The position numbers and the translations under genes were made by a program. Under the pieces are notes generated by a model that ran no database searches, was not told where the DNA came from, and saw only the letters and a list, made by a program, of their open reading frames with translations. From Streptomyces verrucosisporus (GTDB taxonomy: Bacteria > Actinomycetota > Actinomycetes > Streptomycetales > Streptomycetaceae): a stretch of 64,000 nucleotides of DNA. Positions 1 to 7,705 of the stretch are shown piece by piece (the stretch's first letter is position 1; every line of letters begins with the position of its first letter). The stretch spans positions 148,367-212,366 of the forward strand of contig NZ_JADEYH010000006.1 of NCBI RefSeq assembly GCF_017114865.1, written 5' to 3'.

Positions 1-55
1 AGGCGACGGAGATCCGCTCGCCGTGGGTGTGGGTGACAGTCAGCGGCGCGCTCAT
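1..55 (-). CDS. 5' end of a probable DUF6807 (PmoA-like) protein, cut by the window edge
   Basis: Only the first 18 codons are inside the window. They read MSAPLTVTHTHGERISVA on the minus strand. The ATG at 55 overlaps the stop codon of the upstream dehydrogenase gene as ATGA, so the two genes should be translationally coupled in one operon. The opening residues, with a strand followed by THTHGERI, resemble the start of DUF6807 proteins. From memory of the family, these often follow Gfo/Idh/MocA genes in streptomycetes. The family call is inferred from a short fragment plus context and could be wrong. Confidence 0.45.
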   Translation of the reverse strand, partial: MSAPLTVTHTHGERISVA

Positions 56-1206
56 CGGATCGCCCCCCTCCCGGAGGCGCCCGGCGCCCAGTCGGGGTGG
101 TCTCCGTGCATGGCGGCGTGGTACGGGTCGCCGGGGACGATCTCGCCTGCGCGCACCGGCAGCCCGGTGAAGGCGGACTTGTACAGGGCGGCGGTGAACT
201 CCAGGGTGCGGCGGGCCTCGTGGCCGCTGCCGGGCGGCCGGACGCCCGCGCGCCGGGCGGCCAGTACGGCCGCGAGCTGGGCGGTGTGGGAGCTGGGCAG
301 GTCGGCCGCCGGGGTGCGCCAGGCGCGGACGCGGTCGGCGCCGTCCGCGGCGCCGGCCACGTGGGGGGCGGGGGTGTAGACCCAGTCGTCGTTGGAGTGG
401 CCGTACAGATGGGTGAGTTCGACGGTGGCGTCGGCGCAGTCGATCCGTATGCGGCTGGTCTCCTCCGGGGACAGGACGCTGTTGACGACGGTGGCCATCG
501 CGCCGCTCTCGAAGCGGACCAGGGCGGTGGAGACGTCCTCGCTCTCCACCTCGTGCACCAGGCGTCCGGCCATGGCCCGCACCTCGGCCCAGTCACCGAG
601 CAGATGCAGCAGCAGATCCGTCTGGTGGATGCCGTGGCCCATGGCGGGACCGCCGCCCTCGGTGGCCCACCGGCCGCGCCAGGGGACGGAGTAGTAGGCG
701 GCGTCGCGGTACCAGGTGGTCTGGCAGTGGGCGACGAGCGGCGCGCCCAGCGCGCCGGAGGCGAACAGCTCACGGGCGTGGACGGCGCCGGAACCGTAGC
801 GGTGCTGGAAGAGGACGGTGGCGTACGGGCCGCCGTCCTCCTCCGGTCCCTCGGCGGCGGCGATCTCGTCGTACTCGGCGAGGGGGAGGCACAGCGGCTT
901 CTCGCACAGCACCCACACTCCGGCGCGCAGCGCGGCCACGGCCTGCTCGCGGTGGAGGGAGGGCGGGCTGCCGATCAGCACCAGGTCGGGCCTCTCCCGC
1001 TCCAGCATCGGGGCCAGGTCGGTGTAGCCCGCCACCCCTTCGCCCGCCCTCGCGCGGAAGGCGTCGAGCCGTCCGGTGTCCACGTCGACGACGGCGACCG
1101 GCTCGACCTCGTCCGCGTGGGCTTCCAGGGCCGGCAGGTGGCCGACGGTGGCGATGGCCCCGGCGCCGACGACGGCGGCGCGGAGGCGTTGGGTGACCGG
1201 GGGCAT
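52..1206 (-). CDS. Gfo/Idh/MocA family NAD(P)-dependent oxidoreductase
   Basis: A 384-residue cytosolic dehydrogenase of the type that oxidises or reduces sugars, inositols or related polyols. The Rossmann fold opens the protein with GAGAIA at residues 14-19, and the family signature CEKP is at 101-104. The C-terminal half carries the alpha/beta substrate domain, with HGIHQTDLLLHLLGD as a helix typical of the family. The length is normal. The ATG at 1206 sits near a GGAGCC-type ribosome site. The gene is first in an operon whose next gene overlaps it by 4 bp. A LacI-type palindrome lies about 40 bp upstream, so sugar-responsive repression is likely. The substrate cannot be read from sequence. 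Confidence 0.88.
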   Translation of the reverse strand: MPPVTQRLRAAVVGAGAIATVGHLPALEAHADEVEPVAVVDVDTGRLDAFRARAGEGVAGYTDLAPMLERERPDLVLIGSPPSLHREQAVAALRAGVWVLCEKPLCLPLAEYDEIAAAEGPEEDGGPYATVLFQHRYGSGAVHARELFASGALGAPLVAHCQTTWYRDAAYYSVPWRGRWATEGGGPAMGHGIHQTDLLLHLLGDWAEVRAMAGRLVHEVESEDVSTALVRFESGAMATVVNSVLSPEETSRIRIDCADATVELTHLYGHSNDDWVYTPAPHVAGAADGADRVRAWRTPAADLPSSHTAQLAAVLAARRAGVRPPGSGHEARRTLEFTAALYKSAFTGLPVRAGEIVPGDPYHAAMHGDHPDWAPGASGRGAIR

Positions 1207-1239
1207 CGGGTTCGGGCTCCTTCGGTGGCCGACGATGGC

Positions 1240-1253
1240 AGAAAGCGCTTACC
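1240..1253. promoter_or_regulatory. LacI-family-type operator
   Basis: The sequence AGAAAGCGCTTACC contains the 8-bp perfect palindrome AAGCGCTT at 1243-1250. It lies in the promoter region of the dehydrogenase gene that starts at 1206. GCGC-centred palindromes of this kind are bound by LacI/GalR-family repressors. The flanks differ from the CebR consensus TGGGAGCGCTCCCA, so a different repressor, not encoded in this window, is more likely. Confidence 0.55.
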
Positions 1254-1319
1254 GGCCAGACCCTAGGTGCGGCGCGGGCATCTGGAAAGGGCCGCGCGCC
1301 AAGCCCTCGGCCTCGCGGG

Positions 1320-2537
1320 TCAGCCCTGCGGCACGTCCTTGAGGAACACGACGCCGTCGCTGTCCGCCAGATGGGCCGGATCGAGCGGGGCGTAGCCGAA
1401 CCAGGAGGACACACGGGGAGCGGGAGGGGGGTCGCCGAGGGCGGCGGCCAACTCCCGGGCACCGGCGAGGCAGCGGTCCCGGGGCAGCGCGTACAGGAGT
1501 CCTTCGAGGGTGTCCGGCGGCGGGGCGTCCACCCCCCGGTGCCGGATCGTGCCCAGAGCCGTGGCCACGAAGGCGTACTCCTCGCCGAGCCGGGCGCTCA
1601 CCAGCGCGCCGGCGCCCCACCACTCCACCGGCCCCTCCCACATCCGCATCGTGCTCCTCCCCCGCTGGAGATGGGAGTTGTGGGCGTGGACGAGCACCGG
1701 GCCCCGGTCTGCGAGAGCGAGGAGGTTCCCGGCCATCATCGAGTCCCGCAGCGCGCACAGCCGGGCCATACGCTCCGGTGACGCGTCGGCCATCCGGCGG
1801 TGGTATCGCAGCAGGCCGGTCGCGGTGCGCCCGTACAGGCGCGCCCGGTCCCACTCCTGCCGTGAGGCCGCCGCGATCAGGTGGGGTGTCCGCTCCTCCA
1901 GCAGCGCCACCAGGTCGTCGGCGAGCAGCCGCAGCCCGTCCGCCTCGGCGGTCCGCCCCACCGACCGGGACGGGTCCGTCATCGCGGCGGGTTCGGTCCA
2001 CCGGGCGTCGTCGCCGAGCAGGCGGTCGAGCGTCCGCTCGTCACAGGGGAGCAGGTCCGCGTCCACATGAGCCGCGAGGTGGCGGTGGAGCGCGGTGAGG
2101 GCCTGCCGGGGGCTCGCGGCGTGGGTGATCTCCAGCGGGCCGTCGAAACCGGCGAAGCGGAGCCGGTCGGAGGTGGGCCGGCCCTCGGCGTCGGCGCGGG
2201 CGTTGTGGGCGCGCATCCAGCGCACGAGTTCGCGGTTGGCCGCGAAGGCGCCCCAGCCGTGGCTGAACCCGCTCTCCACGACCTGGTCGAGGGTGCCCGT
2301 GCCGGAGGTGACGTAGTCGTCCACGGTCAGGCCCGCCATGCAGTCGCTCTCGATCGCGATCGTCCGGTAGCCCTCCTCCTCGACGAGCTGCCGGAACAGT
2401 TCGTTGCGCAGGCCGAGCAGCGCGTCCTCGCCATGGGTGGGCTCGCCCAGGGCGAGCATCCGGGGCCGGGCCGGGAGCACTCCCATGACGGCCGCCGCGT
2501 CGACGGCGCGGGCGATGTCCTTGGTGTCGGTAGCCAT
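1320..2537 (-). CDS. Erythromycin esterase family protein
   Basis: A 405-residue protein of the erythromycin esterase/succinoglycan synthesis family (EreA/EreB fold). The family motifs are present: LGEPTHGEDA near residue 32, which carries a catalytic histidine, IAIESD around residue 60, and VHAHNSHLQRG in the second half. Family members hydrolyse macrolactone esters, but most streptomycete homologues are uncharacterised, so resistance is only a possibility. I chose the ATG at 2537 over an in-frame ATG at 2597, because the longer form would run through a palindrome and into the divergent regulator. That regulator starts 58 bp away, so local control by it is likely. Confidence 0.82.
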   Translation of the reverse strand: MATDTKDIARAVDAAAVMGVLPARPRMLALGEPTHGEDALLGLRNELFRQLVEEEGYRTIAIESDCMAGLTVDDYVTSGTGTLDQVVESGFSHGWGAFAANRELVRWMRAHNARADAEGRPTSDRLRFAGFDGPLEITHAASPRQALTALHRHLAAHVDADLLPCDERTLDRLLGDDARWTEPAAMTDPSRSVGRTAEADGLRLLADDLVALLEERTPHLIAAASRQEWDRARLYGRTATGLLRYHRRMADASPERMARLCALRDSMMAGNLLALADRGPVLVHAHNSHLQRGRSTMRMWEGPVEWWGAGALVSARLGEEYAFVATALGTIRHRGVDAPPPDTLEGLLYALPRDRCLAGARELAAALGDPPPAPRVSSWFGYAPLDPAHLADSDGVVFLKDVPQG

Positions 2538-2540
2538 GCC

Positions 2541-2558
2541 TTCAACGCTATCGTTGAA
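2541..2558. promoter_or_regulatory. Inverted repeat between the esterase and MerR-type genes
   Basis: TTCAACG-ctat-CGTTGAA is an 18-bp inverted repeat with perfect 7-bp arms. It lies 3 bp upstream of the esterase start and about 40 bp before the divergent regulator. Its position would block initiation of the esterase gene. The double-MerR protein encoded next door is the obvious candidate ligand, but that is inference. Confidence 0.5.
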
Positions 2559-2595
2559 CCTTCGGTGGAGACTTTTCCGAGATATCTTCGCCTTC

Positions 2596-3372
2596 ATGGG
2601 GAGAAACCTTCAAAACGGTGAGCGGCTCAGGCCGGTCGATCTGGCGCGCGGGCACGGCCTGTCCACACAGGCGGTCAGGAACTACGAGGAGGCCGGCATC
2701 CTTCCGGCCGCCGACCGCACACCCCACGGCTACCGCGTCTACACCCCGCTGCACGCGCGGGCCCTGCGCACCTTCCTCGCCCTGGTGCCCGGCCACGGCC
2801 ACCGGGCGGCGACGGCGATCATGCGGGCGGTGAACGAGGGTTCGCAGGAGGAGGCGTTCCGCCTCGTCGACGAGAGCCACGCCCAGCTCCTGGAGGACCG
2901 CCGGACCCTCCGGGCCGTGGAGAGCGCCCTGCGCGATCTGGATCCCGCCGCGGCCCCCGGGCCGGGCTCGGCCTCCGGGGCCGGGGCCGGGGCCGGGGCC
3001 GGGGCCGGGGCCGGCAGCATGTTCATCGGGCCGCTGGCCGGGAGGCTCGGCATCCGGCCCGCGACGCTGCGCAAGTGGGAGCGTGCCGGACTGGTCCGCC
3101 CGCACCGCGACCCGCGCACCGGATACCGCGTCTACGGCGAGGCCGACGTACGGGACGCCCGGCTGGTCCACCAGCTCAGACGGGGCGGCCATCTGCTGGA
3201 GCAGATCGCCCCGCTGGTCGACCGGGTGCGGACGGCCGGCGGGCCGGAGCCGCTGGAGGCCACTCTGCGCGACTGGCACGGCCGGCTGTCCGCCCGCGGG
3301 CGGGCGATGCTGGCCGGGGCCGCCGAGTTGGACGCGTACCTGCGCGAACGCGGTGAGGCTGGGCCCTCGTGA
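2596..3372 (+). CDS. TioE-like transcriptional regulator with two MerR-type HTH domains
   Basis: A 258-residue regulator with two separate MerR-like winged helices. The first spans about residues 8-75, with LARGHGLSTQAVRNYEEAG and GYRVYTP. The second spans about 145-215, with LAGRLGIRPATLRKWERAG and GYRVYGE. A Gly-Ala linker encoded by six GGGGCC units joins them. One MerR head per subunit is the rule in the classic family. The two-headed form matches what I know as the TioE family in actinomycetes. No strong ribosome site precedes the ATG at 2596, so the message may be leaderless. It is divergent from the esterase and probably regulates it and itself. Confidence 0.75.
   Translation: MGRNLQNGERLRPVDLARGHGLSTQAVRNYEEAGILPAADRTPHGYRVYTPLHARALRTFLALVPGHGHRAATAIMRAVNEGSQEEAFRLVDESHAQLLEDRRTLRAVESALRDLDPAAAPGPGSASGAGAGAGAGAGAGSMFIGPLAGRLGIRPATLRKWERAGLVRPHRDPRTGYRVYGEADVRDARLVHQLRRGGHLLEQIAPLVDRVRTAGGPEPLEATLRDWHGRLSARGRAMLAGAAELDAYLRERGEAGPS
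2977..3012 (+). repeat. Six perfect GGGGCC hexanucleotide repeats inside the MerR gene
   Basis: Six uninterrupted GGGGCC units encode an alternating Gly-Ala linker between the two HTH domains. Runs of four Gs at this density can form a G-quadruplex on the coding strand. The unit length is a multiple of three, so unit gain or loss changes only linker length and keeps the frame. Confidence 0.9.
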
Positions 3373-3523
3373 GTTCCGCGGGTGAACGGCCGCCGCCCGG
3401 CACGGAGTCCGACGGCTGAAGCAGGACGGGAGAACGTCCCGGATCCACCGCAACGCCTCCTGCGCCGCCCCGTCCGGCGGCTATGGTGCGGTCACCGGTC
3501 GGGCGAGGGGTGTGAGGGGCGGT

Positions 3524-5677
3524 ATGACGGACGAGGCGGTCGCGGGCGGCGGTGCGCGTACGGAATCCGGCAGGGAGCCGGTACCGGAAGCCGTGCTGGA
3601 GTCGGCCCTGGAGTCCGTGGTGGTGCATGCCGTCGGGGCCGTGTGCGTCCGGCGCGCCCGCTGCGCCCTGCCGCGGGGCCCGAAGGCTCCGGACGCGGTC
3701 GTGCGCGTCCGGGCGGAGGGGCTGCCGATCGCCCTGTACGACCACTCGCTGCGCGGCCGGGTCGTCTCCGGACCGCCCGGGCTGCGGGTGACCGACGTAC
3801 GGCCGGTGCGGTCCGCCGCTCCCCGGCAGGATCGCGAACTGCCCTCCTTGAAGCTGGAGTTGGAGGAGGCCGAGAACCGGCTGGACCGGCTGCGCGAGCG
3901 GCACGGCCGGCTCACCGCGGAGATCGGGAAGGTGGCCGAGCTGCGGGCCGTGCCGCCGCGGCCCCGCCGCGGGGACCCGCCCCGCTGGGCTCCGGTGGAG
4001 TCCCTGCTGGCGCTGGCGAGTTTCGTGGACGGCCGGCTGGCGCTGCTCCAGGGGCGGCTGCGGGCGGTGGAGTCCGGACTGAGCGATGCCGAGCACGACG
4101 TCGACGTACTCACCCACCGTCTGGAAGCGGCCTCCAGCGCGCTGCCCGCCACGCGGGCGGGCGAGTCGGCCGCCGCCGTCCTGACCCTGGAACGGGCCGG
4201 GGACGGCGCGCCGCACGGCGGCGGAGGCGAACAGGACTGCCCCGAGGTGGAGTTGGAGATCGAGTACCACGTGCCCGGGGCCACCTGGTCGCCGGTGTAC
4301 CAGTTGCGGCTGGACGGCACGGACTCCGCCTCCGGCGGGACGCTCGTCCTGCGGGCCTGCGTGGCCCAGCGCACCGGCGAGGACTGGACGGGCGTACGGC
4401 TGGGCCTGTCCACCGCCGACCTGCTGCGGCCTGCGGACGTCCCCCGGCTGCGGTCGCTGCGGATCGGACGTCGCCAGGAGGAGTCCGCCGCGCGGGGGTG
4501 GCGCGAACCCCCGCCGGGGCTGGAGGAGTTGTTCGCCGGTTACGACGCGGCTCTCCCGCCGGGGCCGCCGCCCGGCCCCGTGCCGGTCCGGGCCGGCGGG
4601 GCGCCGCCCGCCTCCGCGGCCTTGCCGCTCCCGGCCGGCGCGGCCGCGGCGCCGGGTGCCGCGCCGGAGCCGGGCACGCCCCGGACACCCCACCGGGCCG
4701 AGCGCGGGTTCGCCGCGTACGGCGCCCCCGCCGCGGCCTCCGCGCCGCTCGTCCCGGCCGTGCCCGGAGCTCCGGGAGCGGTGGCCGTCCCCCTCCCGCC
4801 CTCCCCGCCGGTCCCGGCCGAGGGCATGCTCGACTACCTGGGCCTGACGCTGGCCGGCCCGGACGAGCCCGGCCGGCGCGGCAGGCTGTGGCCCGCTCAG
4901 GGGAAGACGAGCGCGGCCGTCGCCGAGCACCGGCGGCGGGCCGAGTCCGTGGCACGGCCGGCGCGGCCCGCCCAAGCGGCCGACGTACGTCGGTCCGCCG
5001 GCTCCTTCCACCACCGCTACGACACGGCCGCACCCGTGGACGTGGCCGCGGACGGGGCCTGGCACACCGTCCCCGTCCGCGAGATCCCGGTGGAGACGGT
5101 GACGGAGTACGTGTGCGTGCCGTCGGTGGACCCGACCGTGTACGGCACGGTGCTGCTGACCAACGCCTCCCGCCACCCGCTGCCGGCCGGGCCGGCCGAC
5201 GTCGTCGTGGACGGCGACTTCGTCCTCACCGCGCCGCTGCCCACCCTCGCGCCCGGAGAGTGCCGCAGGGTGGGGATCGGCGCGGTCGAGAGCGTGAAGG
5301 CGGCGCGGCGTACGCGTCTGCGCGAGTCCGCCGCCGGGCTGCGCGGCGGGACGACGGTGCTCGGCCACACGGTCGAGGTCGAGCTCGCCAACCGCCTCGC
5401 GCACCGGGTCACGGTGGAGGTGCGCGAACGCGTGCCCGTCGGCGCCGACAAGGAGGTGCGGGTCGAGGAGCGCCCGGCCGAGCCGCCCTGGACGGACCCC
5501 GGCAGGCCCCTCGACGGCGGTGACGGCGGTGACGGCCACCATGTGCGCGGGGCGCGGATCTGGCGGGTGGAGCTGGAGCCGGGCCGGACCACCGTCCTCA
5601 CGGGCGGATACGAGGTGCGGTTCCCCTCGGGGAAGGCACTGGTCGGCGGGAACCGGAGGGACCGATCCACACCATGA
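3524..5677 (+). CDS. DUF4139 domain-containing protein (larger paralogue)
   Basis: A 717-residue protein of the DUF4140/DUF4139 (mucoidy inhibitor MuiA-like) family. An N-terminal beta domain of about 110 residues is followed by a charged coiled coil (LKLELEEAENRLDRLRERHG). Next come the DUF4139 core (YHVPGATWSPVYQLRL, RTGEDWTGVRLGLSTA), a long Pro/Ala-rich spacer around residues 330-440, and the terminal beta-sandwich (VPVGADKEVRVEE). There is no signal peptide or membrane span. I preferred the ATG at 3524, which follows GAGGGGCGGT, to an in-frame GTG at 3512. The stop overlaps the next gene as ATGA, so the two paralogues are coupled. The molecular function of the family is unknown. Confidence 0.85.
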   Translation: MTDEAVAGGGARTESGREPVPEAVLESALESVVVHAVGAVCVRRARCALPRGPKAPDAVVRVRAEGLPIALYDHSLRGRVVSGPPGLRVTDVRPVRSAAPRQDRELPSLKLELEEAENRLDRLRERHGRLTAEIGKVAELRAVPPRPRRGDPPRWAPVESLLALASFVDGRLALLQGRLRAVESGLSDAEHDVDVLTHRLEAASSALPATRAGESAAAVLTLERAGDGAPHGGGGEQDCPEVELEIEYHVPGATWSPVYQLRLDGTDSASGGTLVLRACVAQRTGEDWTGVRLGLSTADLLRPADVPRLRSLRIGRRQEESAARGWREPPPGLEELFAGYDAALPPGPPPGPVPVRAGGAPPASAALPLPAGAAAAPGAAPEPGTPRTPHRAERGFAAYGAPAAASAPLVPAVPGAPGAVAVPLPPSPPVPAEGMLDYLGLTLAGPDEPGRRGRLWPAQGKTSAAVAEHRRRAESVARPARPAQAADVRRSAGSFHHRYDTAAPVDVAADGAWHTVPVREIPVETVTEYVCVPSVDPTVYGTVLLTNASRHPLPAGPADVVVDGDFVLTAPLPTLAPGECRRVGIGAVESVKAARRTRLRESAAGLRGGTTVLGHTVEVELANRLAHRVTVEVRERVPVGADKEVRVEERPAEPPWTDPGRPLDGGDGGDGHHVRGARIWRVELEPGRTTVLTGGYEVRFPSGKALVGGNRRDRSTP

Positions 5678-7329
5678 CCCGAGCACCCCAGGACACGGCC
5701 GGCCCCGGCGCGCCGGCCTCCCGCCCGGAACCGGTCCCTCTGCCGGTCACCGCCGTGACGTGCATGGAGGACCGGGCCCAGGTGGAGCGGCACGGGAGCG
5801 TCGAACTGGCAGCGGGCGCGCAGCGGCTGCTGGTCGGTCCGGTGACGCCGCTGGCCGTGGACCGCTCCCTGCGCGCGGAGGTGCCGGCCGGGGAGGGCGG
5901 TGCGGGCGGCGTCAGGGTCGTCGACGCCCGGGTGGTGCGCACGTACGCGCCCCCGCGCCCCGGGCACCTGGGCGAGGACGCCTCGGAGCCGCGCCGCAGG
6001 GTCCACGATCTGGAGGAGGAGCTGCGCGACGCCCGGTGGCTGCGGCAGCGGCTGGAGAGCCGCCTCGCGGTCGTCGCCCAGGCCAGGGCGGACCTGTACC
6101 GCGACGTCACCGAGGGCGCCGGGGCCGGTTCGGCCGACCCGGAGCGCTGGGCGGACCGCATGGAGCGGATCGACGAGGAGGACGAGGCGCGCTCCGGTGA
6201 GCTGCGTCTGCTGCGGCGCCGGCTGCTCGGTGCGGCGGAGGAACTGGAGGAAGCGCGCCGGGCTCTGCGGCGCTCCGAGGAGGAGCCGCAGGAACTGACG
6301 GCGGTCGTCGAGGTGGTGGTCGAGGCCGACCGCCCCGGGCCCGCCGTGCTGCGTCTGACCCATCTGGTGCCCTGCGCCCTGTGGCGGCCGGCGTACCGGG
6401 CGACGCTGGCCGGGGACGAGCGGTCGGTGCGCCTGGAGACCGACGCGGTGGTGTGGCAGCGCACCGGCGAGGACTGGAAGGGGGTGCGGCTGTCGCTGTC
6501 CACCGCCCGGCCCACCCTCGCCGCCGGTCCCCCGGCGCTGCACGAGGACGAGCTGGTGCTGCGGGAGCGCTCGTCCGCGGAGCGGCGCACGGTGAAGGTG
6601 GATCTGCGCGAGGAGGAGGTGCGCACGGTCGGGAACGGGCCGAACGGAGACGGACAGGACGGGGCGGACGCGGAGCTTCCGGGGCTGTCGGACGGCGGCG
6701 AGGTGCGGGTGATGACCGCCGCGGCGCCCGTCGACGTGGCCTGTGACGGGCGCCCCCACCGGGTGCCCCTGTCGGCGTTCACCGCGCCGTGCCGCACCGG
6801 GCTGGAGTGCGCCCCCGAGCTGTCGCCGCTGGTGACCAGGGTGGCCAGAGTGGCCAACGGGGCCGGGCACGTGCTGCTGGCCGGGCCGGTGGACCTGGTG
6901 CACGGTGGCGGGTTCACCGGGCGCGGCGAACTGCCGTTCACCGGGCGGGGCGAGGAGGTCTCGCTGGCCTTCGGCGGCGAGGACACCTACCGGGTGGTGC
7001 GCCATGTCGAGGAGAGCCGCGGCACCGCGGGCCTGAGCGGCGTCAACCACCGCACGGTGATCACGCGTACGGTGCGGCTGTTCGTCTCCCGGCTGGACTC
7101 CTCCCCGCAGGGGGAGGCGGCGGTCGTGGTGGTCCGCGAGCGTGTTCCGGTCTCGGAGGTCTCCGCCGTCGAGGTGCGGCTGCGAATGGGAGCGTGCCTG
7201 CCGGAGCCCGACGAGGGCATGGACGCGGAGGGCATGGTGCGTTACACGCTCCGTCTGGCTCCCGGCGAGAGGCGCGAGATCACGCTGGAGTACGAACTCA
7301 CGGCCTCGGACGGCGTCGTGGGGCTCTGA
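5674..7329 (+). CDS. DUF4139 domain-containing protein (smaller paralogue)
   Basis: A 551-residue paralogue of the preceding gene, started by an ATG that overlaps its stop. It keeps the same order without the Pro/Ala spacer: N-terminal beta domain, coiled coil from about 105 to 205, and DUF4139 core with LVPCALWRPAYRATL and RTGEDWKGVRLSLSTA. It ends in PGERREITLEYEL, the usual end of the family. The pair probably forms a hetero-oligomer through the coiled coils. That is inferred from the coupling and the shared architecture. No enzymatic motif is visible. Confidence 0.85.
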   Translation: MTRAPQDTAGPGAPASRPEPVPLPVTAVTCMEDRAQVERHGSVELAAGAQRLLVGPVTPLAVDRSLRAEVPAGEGGAGGVRVVDARVVRTYAPPRPGHLGEDASEPRRRVHDLEEELRDARWLRQRLESRLAVVAQARADLYRDVTEGAGAGSADPERWADRMERIDEEDEARSGELRLLRRRLLGAAEELEEARRALRRSEEEPQELTAVVEVVVEADRPGPAVLRLTHLVPCALWRPAYRATLAGDERSVRLETDAVVWQRTGEDWKGVRLSLSTARPTLAAGPPALHEDELVLRERSSAERRTVKVDLREEEVRTVGNGPNGDGQDGADAELPGLSDGGEVRVMTAAAPVDVACDGRPHRVPLSAFTAPCRTGLECAPELSPLVTRVARVANGAGHVLLAGPVDLVHGGGFTGRGELPFTGRGEEVSLAFGGEDTYRVVRHVEESRGTAGLSGVNHRTVITRTVRLFVSRLDSSPQGEAAVVVVRERVPVSEVSAVEVRLRMGACLPEPDEGMDAEGMVRYTLRLAPGERREITLEYELTASDGVVGL

Positions 7330-7434
7330 CGGCTGTGGGGCTGTGATGGATTCGGCGGATTCCGCGGGTCTTCCCATAGCACATCCGGCATCCGGTGTTC
7401 AAGGGCCTCGCGGACGGTCCGCTACGTTCGCCGC

Positions 7435-7698
7435 ATGGACTTCTCCGCAGCCCTGGAGCTTCTGAGGGACGGCCGCCGTGTGGCGCGCCGCAGCTGGATC
7501 CAGCCGGGCAAGTACGTCTACCTGGAACCGGAGTCGGTCTGTGCCTGCCCCGACGGGCGGAGCCGGCCGCTCGCCGCCCATCTGCGGTTCGTCACCGCCG
7601 ACGGCACGGTGCAGGCCGGGGTGCAGCCGTCGCACGCCGGCCTGCTGGCCGACGACTGGTACGACGTCGACGCGCCGGAGGAGGCCGACGGGGCCTGA
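7435..7698 (+). CDS. DUF2829 / Thoeris anti-defense Tad2-like small protein
   Basis: An 87-residue single-domain protein. The opening MDFSAALELLRDGRRVARR, the following W and the later DDWYDVD fit the DUF2829 family, which is mostly phage-encoded. Established work on that family showed that phage Tad2 sequesters the cyclic ADP-ribose signal of the Thoeris defence system. This copy is chromosomal with no phage genes around it, so its ligand is unknown. There is no ribosome site before the ATG. A TACGTT hexamer about 12 bp upstream suggests a leaderless transcript. Confidence 0.72.
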   Translation: MDFSAALELLRDGRRVARRSWIQPGKYVYLEPESVCACPDGRSRPLAAHLRFVTADGTVQAGVQPSHAGLLADDWYDVDAPEEADGA

Positions 7699-7705
7699 TC
7701 GCCCG

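Noticed and set aside
1320..2537. Calling the esterase homologue a macrolide resistance gene
   Set aside because: The family is broad, and most chromosomal members in streptomycetes have no shown activity on erythromycin. Motifs alone do not settle it.
2977..3012. The GGGGCC tract as a CRISPR-like or mobile repeat
   Set aside because: It is a six-unit microsatellite that encodes a protein linker in frame. There are no spacers.
6566..6580. GGGAGCGCTCGTCC in the second DUF4139 gene resembling a CebR box
   Set aside because: One arm does not match and the site is deep inside a coding region with normal codons.
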